From contig CAJTWM010000015.1 in the NCBI GenBank assembly GCA_910579805.1, positions 21,448-85,447 on the forward strand: a stretch of 64,000 bases of DNA, in the 5' to 3' direction. Each line of letters begins with the position of its first letter. Positions within the stretch are counted from its first letter, which is position 1. The notes beneath the pieces are model-generated. The model did not search any database and was not told where the DNA came from. It saw only the letters and a program-made list of their open reading frames with translations. Source of the DNA: an uncultured Lachnospiraceae bacterium. Its GTDB lineage: Bacteria > Bacillota > Clostridia > Lachnospirales > Lachnospiraceae. Of the stretch, positions 8,304 through 16,407 are shown one piece after another. A program made the position numbers and the translations under genes.

Positions 8304-9623
8304 ATGAGAAAAGTTGTAAAATTTGGCGGAAGTTCTTTGGCGAGCGCAGAGCAGTTTAAAAAAGCAAAAGAAATTATATGTGCCGACAGCGAAAGGAAGT
8401 TTGTAGTTCCGTCGGCGCCGGGAAAGAGGAATGCAAAGGACACCAAAGTTACGGATATGCTGTATGCATGTTACGAAACGGCAGAGAAGGGAGAAGATTT
8501 TAAGCCCCAGCTAAAAGCGATCAAGGCGCGTTACGAGGAGATCATAAGCGGCCTTTCCCTGACATTATCGTTAGACAGTGAATTCAAAACGATAGAAGGC
8601 AATTTTAAGAAAAAAGCCGGAAGGGATTATGCGGCCTCCAGAGGCGAGTACTTAAACGGTATCATTATGGCGCATTATCTGAAATATACATTTGTAGATC
8701 CGGCAGAGGTTATTTTCTTTGACGAAGACGGGGAATTTGATGCGGATAAAACAAACGCCGTCTTGTCCGAAAGACTGGAAAAAACAGAACGTGCGGTGAT
8801 CCCGGGATTTTACGGATCTCTTCCGGACGGCACGGTACATACTTTTTCAAGAGGCGGTTCGGATGTTACGGGGTCTATCGTGGCCAAAGCGGTCAAAGCG
8901 GACGTATACGAGAACTGGACCGATGTGTCGGGATTCTTGATTGCGGATCCGAGGATCATAGAAAATCCCGAGGGAATCGAAACCATTACCTATCGCGAAC
9001 TGCGGGAGCTTTCCTATATGGGGGCGGGCGTATTTCATGAAGATGCGATCTTTCCGGTCCGGAAAGAAGGAATTCCGATCAATATCCGTAATACCAACGC
9101 GCCGGAGGACAACGGAACATGGATCGTGGGCAGCACTTGTCAGAAGTCCAAATATGTTATTACCGGTATTGCCGGAAAGAAAGGCTTCTGCGCAATCAAT
9201 ATTGAAAAAGATATGATGAATGCGGAGATTGGTTTTGGCAGAAAAGTATTACAGGCGTTTGAAGACAACGGCATATCTTTTGAGCATGTGCCGTCGGGTA
9301 TCGACACAATGACGATATTTGTCCATCAGGATGAGTTCATCCATAAGGAACAGAAAGTGGTGGGAAGCCTTCACCGGCTTGCCAATCCGGATTCTATTGA
9401 TATCGAATCCGACCTTGCCCTGATTGCAGTCGTAGGGCGCGGGATGCGTGCGACAAGGGGAACGGCGGGCAGGATCTTCTCCGCGCTGGCGCACGTTAAC
9501 GTCAATGTCAAGATGATCGATCAGGGTTCCAGCGAGCTGAACATCATCATCGGGGTTGCAAATAATGATTTTGAGACGGCGATCAAGGCGATCTATGATA
9601 TTTTTGTAGTATCGCAGCTTTGA
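8304..9623 (+). CDS. lysC: Aspartate kinase
   Basis: Phosphorylates aspartate, the first step to lysine, threonine and methionine. The protein is 439 residues with the kinase motif KFGGSSLAS at its start, FSRGGSDVTGS in the nucleotide/aspartate site, and two C-terminal ACT domains (from about residue 295, and SALAHVNVNVKMIDQGSSEL). The ACT domains are the normal site of end-product inhibition. ATG 8304 follows a GGAG-rich stretch; an in-frame ATG at 8274 would overlap the previous gene. This is the last gene of the operon, before a strong terminator. Confidence 0.93.
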   Translation: MRKVVKFGGSSLASAEQFKKAKEIICADSERKFVVPSAPGKRNAKDTKVTDMLYACYETAEKGEDFKPQLKAIKARYEEIISGLSLTLSLDSEFKTIEGNFKKKAGRDYAASRGEYLNGIIMAHYLKYTFVDPAEVIFFDEDGEFDADKTNAVLSERLEKTERAVIPGFYGSLPDGTVHTFSRGGSDVTGSIVAKAVKADVYENWTDVSGFLIADPRIIENPEGIETITYRELRELSYMGAGVFHEDAIFPVRKEGIPINIRNTNAPEDNGTWIVGSTCQKSKYVITGIAGKKGFCAINIEKDMMNAEIGFGRKVLQAFEDNGISFEHVPSGIDTMTIFVHQDEFIHKEQKVVGSLHRLANPDSIDIESDLALIAVVGRGMRATRGTAGRIFSALAHVNVNVKMIDQGSSELNIIIGVANNDFETAIKAIYDIFVVSQL

Positions 9624-9660
9624 CGGTCCGTATGGAAATATCGAATCATCAGAAAAATAA

Positions 9661-9709
9661 AAACGAACGGCGGTTCAGCATCTATCCGGCTGAACCGCCG
9701 TTCGTTTTA
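9661..9709. terminator. Bidirectional terminator after lysC
   Basis: A perfect 18-bp stem joins 9662-9679 and 9689-9706 (arms beginning AACGAACGGCGG and ending CCGCCGTTCGTT). T residues lie on the plus side and an A-rich flank gives T residues on the minus strand. It sits between convergent lysC and the secreted Cys/His-rich gene. Confidence 0.85.
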
Positions 9710-9836
9710 CATTCCGTTATCTGTCTATATTTGGTTTTTATCAATCCGGTTTATACAGAACATTTTTGGATTTTGTGCTATCTTGTCATCTTATAAACGG
9801 CTTTTATCGTTTATTGATCCCAACGGCATTCCCATG

Positions 9837-10319
9837 TTAATGATGCCTGCCGTGATGGCGGCCATGATGCCCTCCGTTGGATGTTCCGGTATTATTGCTG
9901 TTTACGGAATTATTAGGGCAGCTCCATGTATCATGATTTGTACTGTAGGGGCAGTGCTCTCCGGCAGCATGGTTGTCGCAGATGCCGTCTCCGTTATTAT
10001 CCACATATCCGGTGCAGGAAGTATTGGCGCCGGCATGGTGGTTGTTGCAGCTGTCACAGATGCCGTCGTTGTTAGTGTCCGCAAATCCTGTACAGGAAGT
10101 ATTGTCGCTGGTATGAGCCAGTCCGCAGTTATCACAGAATCCGTTCCCGTCCGCATCAATGTAGCGGCAGGCGGGAGTATCGTAACGGACAGCCTGACTG
10201 CCGGCCGTTTGGGAAAAACCGGTTTTCACTTCATTGGTATAAGCACCGGTAAATCCTGATGCAGCGCCCATGCTCAGAGCCAAAGCAATAGTTACAATAC
10301 CTGTCAATACTTTTTCCAT
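9837..10319 (-). CDS. Secreted Cys/Asp-rich repeat protein with His-rich tail
   Basis: A 160-residue exported protein. A signal peptide (residues 1 to about 24, ending near MGAASGFTGA) is followed by three diverged repeats of about 28 residues. Each has a core DxDGNGxCDxC, DTNNDGICDSC or DNNGDGICDN, resembling the 9-12 residue calcium loop of EF-hand/dockerin modules with paired Cys. The C-terminus is Gly/His rich and ends HHGRHHGRHH. The start is backed by AGGAG 8 nt upstream. Similar DGxCDxC repeat proteins occur in gut Clostridia, but I know no assigned function. Calcium binding by the loops and transition-metal binding by the tail are inferences. Confidence 0.7.
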   Translation of the reverse strand: MEKVLTGIVTIALALSMGAASGFTGAYTNEVKTGFSQTAGSQAVRYDTPACRYIDADGNGFCDNCGLAHTSDNTSCTGFADTNNDGICDSCNNHHAGANTSCTGYVDNNGDGICDNHAAGEHCPYSTNHDTWSCPNNSVNSNNTGTSNGGHHGRHHGRHH

Positions 10320-10622
10320 GTGATCCTCTCCTTTTGATAAAATACAATGAATAGTTTACAATTAGTTCCATTGGTCATTACTGACATTGTATCCCATATA
10401 TCTATATATGTAAATACGGATAAATTATTATTTTAACTTATTTTAACTTATTCCCGGCATGTATAGTTTAGCTGGAGCAGTTTTTAAACATCTCGGGAAG
10501 AAATAAACGGAAAGGATGTGATATGTTGTGAACTGTAGATGTAACATTTCTGGAAAATGCAGTATTTTAGCGGCAATGGGCATATGCTAAAATACAACAT
10601 ATGCGGATGGATCATTTGTGGT
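10320..10622. other. Intergenic region with a hairpin
   Basis: This AT-rich spacer holds the promoter side of the secreted-protein gene, a tandem TTTTAACTTA pair near 10431-10450, and a 10-bp hairpin (GTATTTTAGC/GCTAAAATAC) near 10561-10600. No gene was recognised until the TnpV remnant. Confidence 0.4.
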
Positions 10623-10745
10623 GAATGGAAATTTGCATACCATCGGGAAAGCGATTGCCTGATTCCTAATCTCAAACTTTCGGATACAACGGAGTATCAG
10701 ATCGGGAAGTATGGACAGTTTCCTTTAGTGTTGTTTTTGTTTTAA
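10623..10745 (+). pseudogene. Remnant of a TnpV-like transposon protein
   Basis: The frame reads YHRESDCLIPNLKLSD followed by TEYQIGKYG. This resembles the N-terminal signature of TnpV proteins (YxxxGDYLIPNLxL...IGKYG) carried by mobilizable transposons in Clostridia. There is no start codon with a ribosome binding site, and the similarity ends after about 33 residues in unrelated hydrophobic residues before a stop. It is read as the debris of a lost mobile element. Confidence 0.55.
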
Positions 10746-10876
10746 GTTTTGTATCAGGATGTATCTTACAAGCGTATTTTCCTCATAGACCGGAAGGGAG
10801 GAGAGGGAGTGAAGGTTTATATGAGGATTCTGTCAAACGGATCAAAAAAATACCTGTCTTGATTTTCGGAGATAAA

Positions 10877-11038
10877 ATGTTTATACTTGGTTTTATAAGA
10901 TATACAGAGGCGGTAAAAGTAATCATATTCATTGGGTTTGCGCTGCAGAGCGGCATGACGGGAAGGCTGGAAGGAAAGGTACTTTCCTTCTCCCTGATCT
11001 GGGCATCTGCCGGAGCGGACAGATGGGAGCAAAAATGA
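10877..11038 (+). CDS. Possible 53-residue hydrophobic small protein upstream of a lipoprotein gene
   Basis: An ATG at 10877 has CGGAG 5 nt upstream and opens a 53-codon frame with a hydrophobic N-terminal half (MFILGFIRYTEAVKVIIFIG). The stop overlaps the next gene's start as ATGA, which would allow translational coupling. The last third is encoded by the hairpin/ribosome-binding-site repeat found before other genes, so the frame may be fortuitous. No homologue is recognised. Confidence 0.3.
   Translation: MFILGFIRYTEAVKVIIFIGFALQSGMTGRLEGKVLSFSLIWASAGADRWEQK
10971..11029 (+). repeat. Hairpin/Shine-Dalgarno leader repeat, copy A
   Basis: Hairpin 1 is AAGGAAAG-GTA-CTTTCCTT (10971-10989). 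CTCCCTGATCTG follows. Hairpin 2 is CATCTG...CAGATG (11004-11025), and GGGAG at 11025-11029 is the Shine-Dalgarno of the lipoprotein gene at 11035. CTCCC at 10990-10994 is complementary to that GGGAG, so the ribosome binding site could be sequestered. The same architecture recurs near 20.6, 40.4 and 50.7 kb. Confidence 0.6.
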
Positions 11039-11706
11039 AAAAGATCGTTGCGGTAGTAATCGTTTTATTCAGCGTAGTTTTGTGGGGATGCGGAAACGGA
11101 TCGTCCAAAGAAGAAACCGGCAGCCGGAGTGAGTCTGTATCCGGACGGGAAAAAACGGATTTACAGAACGGGTCAGGATCGGAACCGGAGACAGAAGCAT
11201 CCGGCCATACAGACGATGGCAGAGCAGAAGAGGAGACGGCTGCCATACAAAACGAAAGCAGTTTTGAAGAGGAGAGTCATGCAGATCCGGATCATGTGCC
11301 TGAAAAAGCAGTTCAGGGAGGCGCGTGCGGTGAAATCTCCGTGCTGCTGCCTGACGGGTGGATCTATGAAAAGTGTCCGGCAGACAGCGGTCAACTGATC
11401 GCCGGAACGTACGGAATCCATTTCTACCCCGAAGAGGCGCAGGAGGGATATATTGAGCTTGCTTACGAGGATTTTTTCGGTGTCTGCGGAACCGGATTAA
11501 AGACGGAAGAGACGACGATAGCGGGTAGTACGGCCAAAATCGGGACGTATGACGATCACGAATATTGGAATTTCATTATTTTTGAAGGAGAAAAGGAAGG
11601 GATCATCGCAGTTACATATTTACCAGAAAGCTGGTGGGAAGAGTACGGCGATCAGGCTTTGGAGATTCTGGATACGGTATCTTTCGATCAAAGTGCGAAA
11701 GAGTGA
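11035..11706 (+). CDS. Putative lipoprotein of unknown function
   Basis: A 223-residue exported lipoprotein. The signal segment KKIVAVVIVLFSVVLWGC ends in a lipobox-like LWGC with Cys at about residue 18. A low-complexity Ser/Glu/Gly-rich linker of roughly 75 residues follows. A compact C-terminal domain starts near GEISVLLPDGW and contains GSTAKIGTYDDHEYW and EILDTVSFD. The domain resembles small beta-rich extracellular modules, but I do not recognise the family. ATG 11035 is chosen over in-frame 11023 because GGGAG lies directly before it. A convergent terminator follows at 11727-11760. Confidence 0.65.
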   Translation: MKKIVAVVIVLFSVVLWGCGNGSSKEETGSRSESVSGREKTDLQNGSGSEPETEASGHTDDGRAEEETAAIQNESSFEEESHADPDHVPEKAVQGGACGEISVLLPDGWIYEKCPADSGQLIAGTYGIHFYPEEAQEGYIELAYEDFFGVCGTGLKTEETTIAGSTAKIGTYDDHEYWNFIIFEGEKEGIIAVTYLPESWWEEYGDQALEILDTVSFDQSAKE

Positions 11707-11726
11707 AGACATTGTGATCCGGATGC

Positions 11727-11760
11727 GGAATCCTGCGGTTATTCCCGCAAGATTCCTTTT
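11727..11760 (+). terminator. Terminator overlapping the 3' end of the convergent gene
   Basis: GGAATCCTGCGG, a short loop, then CCGCAAGATTCC followed by TTTT. The hairpin ends the lipoprotein transcript and lies partly within the last codons of the minus-strand gene that stops at 11739. Confidence 0.6.
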
Positions 11761-12536
11761 GACCAGCCTATTTTCTTTCCTTCAATCAGATAGCGTTTCA
11801 TACTTGCCTGTAAGCTTGTATTTTCGGGCAGGTTTTCCGAAATATCATGAAAACCCGGAAATACCCAATCCAGTACGGCCGTACTTCCATAATCGGTTTC
11901 GGTTATGTCAAATAATTTTTGAAATGCCAAAATATTGGATCCGTCAGGTAATATATTTTTTAGGGCCGGAGATAACAGCCATGATTCGCACCGCATTTCC
12001 AGATTTTCCCATAGCGGATAATATTGCCGGCAAAAATCTTGAAACAGAGAAAGGGAACTTTGGACGGACTGCGGCGAAAGATCCGCGTCGGACGGTATAT
12101 GGATCTGAATGCATTCTTCCTTTTCGTATTCATATTCTAAAGCGCCGATCCGGTATTCCCGCAGCGATAACTGCCGGGGAAACCACCAGCCCCATGGAAA
12201 TCGGTAACAGCCATAAGTTTTGTGGTGTTCCGATAAAAACCGGGTACAGAATTTCATTGTATCCGTAAAAATGGATACGGGAATCCCCTTTTTTTGATAT
12301 TCCCCGAAAGATAGTATTGCAATATTTAAGTCTTCCCATAATGTTTTGATACCGTCAGGATCTTCACCTACATGATCCGAAATCATTTTATCTAATTTTT
12401 CCACGATTTCTTTGTCGTTTATCAGATCCTCCCGGCTGATGCGGAACCTATCCTTTTTGGTCCCGGCATAGGCGTTTAATTCCTGTATTACCTCGTCAGG
12501 CAGTTCCAAAAGTTCGTATAATCTGCTGTGTTCCAT
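11739..12536 (-). CDS. Acyltransferase-domain (GNAT-like, DUF5596) protein
   Basis: A 265-residue soluble protein. Its centre and C-terminus (FTDTMKFCTRFLSEH, FPWGWWFPRQLSLREYRIGA, IHIPSDADLS, ESWLLSPALK) resemble the paired N-acyltransferase-like domains seen in Firmicutes proteins annotated as acyltransferase domain-containing. The substrate is unknown. The frame stays open to 12659, but ATG 12536 is preceded by a perfect AGGAGG at 6 nt and starts MEHSRLYELLELPDE, so this start is used. It is convergent with the lipoprotein gene, and a terminator hairpin overlaps its last codons. Confidence 0.6.
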   Translation of the reverse strand: MEHSRLYELLELPDEVIQELNAYAGTKKDRFRISREDLINDKEIVEKLDKMISDHVGEDPDGIKTLWEDLNIAILSFGEYQKKGIPVSIFTDTMKFCTRFLSEHHKTYGCYRFPWGWWFPRQLSLREYRIGALEYEYEKEECIQIHIPSDADLSPQSVQSSLSLFQDFCRQYYPLWENLEMRCESWLLSPALKNILPDGSNILAFQKLFDITETDYGSTAVLDWVFPGFHDISENLPENTSLQASMKRYLIEGKKIGWSKGILRE

Positions 12537-12864
12537 GTTCCCTCCTGTAAGCTCCGGAGCGGAAAAGCGATCTTTGATTTTGAACGGACGGTTTTCTGAA
12601 ATACCGGAACTTGTTTTTTCATTTATAAGTATATTACCATAAGCCGGCCGCATTGTCATTCGCTGTCAAACGGAAAACCATAAGTGTGAATAAGCAGAGT
12701 CGTTCTTTGGGTCTGCGCCATATATGAAAATAGGGAGAAGGCTGCCGGGCGTCCTGCAAGCGACAGAAGATAACAGAAAAATACGACAAATATCGACAAA
12801 ATGCTGAAAAAACCATGGAAGAAATTGTAAAATAAAAAAATAAAAATATTTTTCAAAAAATGTA
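12537..12864. other. Intergenic region without a recognised gene
   Basis: AT-rich spacer upstream of both the acyltransferase-like gene and the orphan promoter at 12865. Open frames here on the minus strand encode Phe-rich random-looking peptides without ribosome binding sites, and nothing is recognised as a gene. Confidence 0.4.
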
Positions 12865-12893
12865 TTGACAAATATCGACATGATAGCTATAAT
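12865..12893 (+). promoter_or_regulatory. Near-consensus sigma-A promoter with no obvious gene downstream
   Basis: TTGACA at 12865-12870, exactly 17 nt, then TATAAT at 12888-12893. This is the closest to consensus seen in the window, yet no conventional CDS follows on the plus strand before a hairpin at 13203-13243. Confidence 0.8.
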
Positions 12894-12899
12894 TAAACC

Positions 12900-13243
12900 A
12901 TAAACAACAGACAAATACATAGATTAAATCTAAAATAATTAAATTTACATAGATTAATCTATAGATAAGGAGGTACGGTCCACCGAAAACTTAATCCAAT
13001 TTTAAAGTACAAAAGAATAAGGAACTAAAGAAAAAGATTATTATCACGATCGTAATCAGAACCAAAAGAAAAAGTAACGAAGTACATAGGAATTAAAATT
13101 TATAAAAACCTTGTCCGTTACAGTACAGGTAGTACAAAAGAAAAAGGGAAAGAATACGAGAGATGAAAAATTGGAGGTAAAGTCCATTGGATAGCGAAGT
13201 TTAGAAGCGGGTGTTGATGAGAAAAGAATCAATGCCCGCTTCT
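12900..13243 (+). ncRNA. Candidate non-coding transcript or degenerate small gene
   Basis: The segment lies between the 12865 promoter and a hairpin (AGAAGCGGG..TTGAT / ATCAA..CCCGCTTCT, 13203-13243). It contains two similar blocks, GGAGGTACGGTCCACC near 12969 and GGAGGTAAAGTCCATTGG near 13173, which look like ribosome binding sites but are not followed by long frames. A frame of about 35 lysine-rich codons lies between them without a usable start. It could be a structured RNA, a short-peptide operon or a decayed gene. No known RNA family was recognised. Confidence 0.35.
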
Positions 13244-13327
13244 GCGTAGATCTTCTTTGTAAAGTATCTTTCTAGGCAAATTGCAAAATCTGCAGCTATT
13301 TACGGGTTCTGTACACGGTAATTTGTA

Positions 13328-14060
13328 TCAGCTTTGCAGATATTCAATCAGCTTATTTGCATATTCATCGCTATGTTCATGTAAATACTGTCCATGCCCC
13401 ATATGCTCCATCTCTATTACAGAGGGCAGATATTTTTTTAACAAAGCAACGCTCTTCCTTGGATACCGCTCATTCGAGCCTCACCAAAAGAGAATAGTCC
13501 CCGTGTAGTTTCTTATATTTTCAGGAATATGATACCTATACACAAATTCACACGCATTTTTTATAGGGTTTGAGGTAATGCCCATATAAAGCATTTCAAT
13601 AATACTGTTGTTATCTTTTCCAATAACGGCATCCATCATAAATCCAGAGATTGCTTTTCCGTTTTGAATCCGCTTTATCGCTTTGCAGAACAGATATTCA
13701 TACGGCTTTGTCAGCAGGCCCATCTTGATCAGAAACGCCGCATCCAAATGTGTTTTAACAATATTAACATTGCCTCTTCCAATAATCTCAACAGCCATTG
13801 TTGCGCCCATAGAGAATCCCGATAGACAGTATAAATTACCAGACAGATTATTTATGATGTCATTTTCTATTTCATCACAGTTATTCTCAAGACTGATAAG
13901 CTCATCTGTTCTTCCGCCGTGACCATCCACTTCCGCCAATATCACATAATAATCTGACAGATGTTTTAAAATTGGTTCATAGCAAAGCATTGCAGTGAAG
14001 CCATTCCGTGTATGAAAGCAAATCTTTCGCAAATTGCGGCACATCTGGCAGAAAGCGTTT
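13328..14060 (-). pseudogene. Broken alpha/beta hydrolase
   Basis: The minus strand reads as one alpha/beta hydrolase once two lesions are repaired. The middle has VDGHGG and the nucleophile-elbow motif GFSMGA. The C-terminal part (NERYPRKSVALLKKYLP, then EHMGHGQYLHEHSDEYANKL with the catalytic-His region) follows in the same frame after an in-frame TGA directly behind TILFW near 13482. The oxyanion-hole segment FAFIHGMAS lies in another frame near 13990-14010, indicating a one-base frameshift. No start codon with a ribosome binding site is visible. This is a disabled gene rather than one with recoded TGA. Confidence 0.75.
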
Positions 14061-14290
14061 TCAAGGTACGTCTCGGAGCGCGTATTGGCTGTATAACATT
14101 CTATTCTTAAGAAATTATATATTCGTTCATTTCCTGTGGAAAAATGTAAAAATATAATGTATTATGTTAAAGTAGCGTGTAATGTAAAGAAAGCTATGAC
14201 CCAAATAGGAGATTTCATGTCTTAATGTCTTGAAAAGAAGCGGTTTAGATAGAAATGTCAAATAGGCGTCTTTTGAAAGGAGTACTTTTT

Positions 14291-15598
14291 ATGGCTGAAA
14301 ACAGAGATACAGAACGCAGAATATATCGTCATAAGCGTCGGGTGCGCAACCAGATCATTGCGTATACTTCGCTGGCCGTTATGATTGCGGCAATAGTGGC
14401 AGGAGGTATTTTTGCGGCGAAATATATTACAAAATGGATGAAGGACAGAAAGCCGGAGGAAATGGCTGAAGCGCCTTCCACCGAAGCTTCACAGCCGGAA
14501 GAACCGGTAACGATCTCGGAACCGGAGCCGTCTACGGAGCAGGAAGAGGTGAACTGGCTGGATGAAATGGTAGACGCATGTATAGCGGAAATGCCCCTGC
14601 CGGATAAGGTAGCCGGTTTATTTGTGATCACACCCGAGGAGCTGACGGGCGTGGGAACGGCAATTAAGGCGGGAGACGGTACGAAGGATGCGCTGGGGAC
14701 GCATGCGGTCGGCGGGCTGATATATTTTTCGAAAAATATCCAGTCGGAGGCTCAACTGACGGAAATGCTTGCAAATACGGTTTTGTTCAGTAAGTACCCG
14801 CTGTTTCTGGCAGTAGACGAAGAGGGCGGAAAGGTAAGCCGCGTTGCTGACAGCGGCATCGAAGTGGAAAAGGTCGGCGCCATGGCCGAAATAGGGGCAA
14901 CGGGAGATCCGCAGAACGCTTATCATGCGGGGACGACGATTGGCGCATATTTAAAAAGGCTTGGTTTTAATCTTGACTTTGCACCGGTAGCGGATGTATT
15001 GACTAATGGGGACAATCAGACGATCGGGGACCGGGCTTTTGGAACGGATGGAGCGGTCGTTGCACAAATGGCGTCTTCTTTTGTGACAGGACTGGAGGAA
15101 GGAGGAGTCAGTTCCTGTCTGAAGCATTTTCCGGGACTGGGAGATACTACGGAGGATACGCATGACGGCATGGTCGTTACGGAACGTACAAAGGAGGAAT
15201 TTCAGGCAGTGGAATTTCCGGTCTTTCAGGCGGGAATCGATGCGGGCGCGGATTTTGTGATGGTAAGCCATGTGTCAGTACCGGGTCTGACAGGGGACAA
15301 TACGCCGGCCTCCCTTTCGCCGGCCGTGATCGGTATTTTGAGAAACGATTTGGGATTTGACGGCATTATTATTACGGATGCGTTGAATATGACGGCAATC
15401 ACTGATTATTACACCGCAGATGAGGCGGCTGTCAAAGCGATACAGTCGGGTGCGGATATGCTGCTTATGCCGGAAAGCTTTGAAACCGCGTATAACGGAC
15501 TCTTACAGGCAGTAGAAAACGGAACGATCTCAGAGGAACGGATCAACGAATCGCTGCGCAGGATCTATAGGGTGAAGTATGCGGACAGGATGGAATAA
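14291..15598 (+). CDS. Membrane-anchored glycoside hydrolase family 3 (NagZ-like beta-N-acetylhexosaminidase)
   Basis: A 435-residue protein: basic N-terminus, one transmembrane anchor (IIAYTSLAVMIAAIVAGG, residues about 20-37), an acidic Pro/Glu linker to about residue 90, then a GH3 domain. Visible motifs are AVDEEGGKVSR, the loop KHFPGLGDTTEDTHDG that holds the His/Asp dyad typical of NagZ enzymes, and IITDALNM with the catalytic Asp nucleophile. It is expected to release GlcNAc from peptidoglycan fragments outside the cell. ATG 14291 has AAAGGAG upstream; the frame is open to 14255 without one. It stands alone here. Confidence 0.88.
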   Translation: MAENRDTERRIYRHKRRVRNQIIAYTSLAVMIAAIVAGGIFAAKYITKWMKDRKPEEMAEAPSTEASQPEEPVTISEPEPSTEQEEVNWLDEMVDACIAEMPLPDKVAGLFVITPEELTGVGTAIKAGDGTKDALGTHAVGGLIYFSKNIQSEAQLTEMLANTVLFSKYPLFLAVDEEGGKVSRVADSGIEVEKVGAMAEIGATGDPQNAYHAGTTIGAYLKRLGFNLDFAPVADVLTNGDNQTIGDRAFGTDGAVVAQMASSFVTGLEEGGVSSCLKHFPGLGDTTEDTHDGMVVTERTKEEFQAVEFPVFQAGIDAGADFVMVSHVSVPGLTGDNTPASLSPAVIGILRNDLGFDGIIITDALNMTAITDYYTADEAAVKAIQSGADMLLMPESFETAYNGLLQAVENGTISEERINESLRRIYRVKYADRME

Positions 15599-15703
15599 AA
15601 CGCCCAAACTGCTTATTGGCGGCAGGATCACAGGCAAAGTCTGGGATATGCAAGGTTAAGAATGAAATTGCCGATATACATGGTACAATGCAGGGAGGCG
15701 GAG

Positions 15704-16089
15704 ATGGAGAAGATAAGATGCGTATATGAGCATAATGGGGAGGATACGATCCTTTATGCGGAGAATGTTATCGGAGCATATACAAGAGGGGCTTCTTTAG
15801 ATGAGGCATTAGAAAAAATGTGAATGCGTATTATTTTGGCGAGATCGGGGTAAATGCGGATAATGCGGGAATGATTTTGGAATGCCGCCAAAAAGAATTT
15901 TCCTTATTGTAACAAACGCCGGATTACTTAATGAATAAAGTGTATAAGGGAAGTTACGGCGAGTTGTGGTCATTGAAGAAGGTGCTGAGAAGATTTATAT
16001 GGCATGACCGGATACATGCTAAGGTTATGTATAGGATGGCAGTCAGAACGTTTGGGGAAGGATGCGTTTGGAACAGATTTGGGTTTTAA
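15704..16089 (+). pseudogene. Decayed DinB-superfamily gene
   Basis: A well-started frame (GGGAGGCGG before ATG 15704; MEKIRCVYEHNGEDTILYAE) breaks at TGA after ALEKM. In another frame VNAYYFGEIG and CRQKEFSLL follow, then an in-frame TAA. The same frame continues with YKGSYGELWSLKKVLRRF, WHDRIHAKVMYRMA and a stop at 16087. WHDRIHAKxMYR resembles the third His region of DinB-like domains. The middle of the protein is missing. The gene has suffered an internal deletion, a frameshift and a nonsense change. Confidence 0.65.
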
Positions 16090-16142
16090 GGCTGTAAACT
16101 GTATCAATAGATTATAAAAATATGAAATAAAGAAATAAAAAA

Positions 16143-16214
<72 letters not shown>

Positions 16215-16284
16215 ATATCATTTTCATGACAAATAATACTATACTATATACTTTTTTATTTGTCAACCGAAATTTTCTAAAATC

Positions 16285-16368
16285 TTTGAAAGTATCTGGC
16301 GGAAAGCATTTGAAAGATAAATTTTTGAAAGTATCTGGCGGAAAGTATTCGAAGGATAAATTTTCGAA
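16285..16368 (+). repeat. 39-bp tandem repeat, two copies
   Basis: GAAAGTATCTGGCGGAAAG at 16289 recurs at 16328, and each copy continues into ATT(T/C)GAA(A/G)GATAAATTTT(T/C)GAAA. The copies differ at about four positions. The pair lies between tRNA-Gly and the first rarA, within the rarA leader. Function is unknown. Confidence 0.8.
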
Positions 16369-16407
16369 AATAGTTAAGGGATCAGTATTTAAAGGAGAGA
16401 ACAAACG

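Noticed and set aside
12666..12920. 84-codon hydrophobic minus-strand frame
   Set aside because: Phe/Ile-rich translation of AT-rich DNA overlapping the orphan promoter; no ribosome binding site or conservation cue.
13481..13490. In-frame TGA of the hydrolase read as selenocysteine
   Set aside because: The TGA replaces a residue that is not a catalytic Cys position in this fold, no SECIS-like hairpin was seen, and a second lesion (frameshift) is present upstream.
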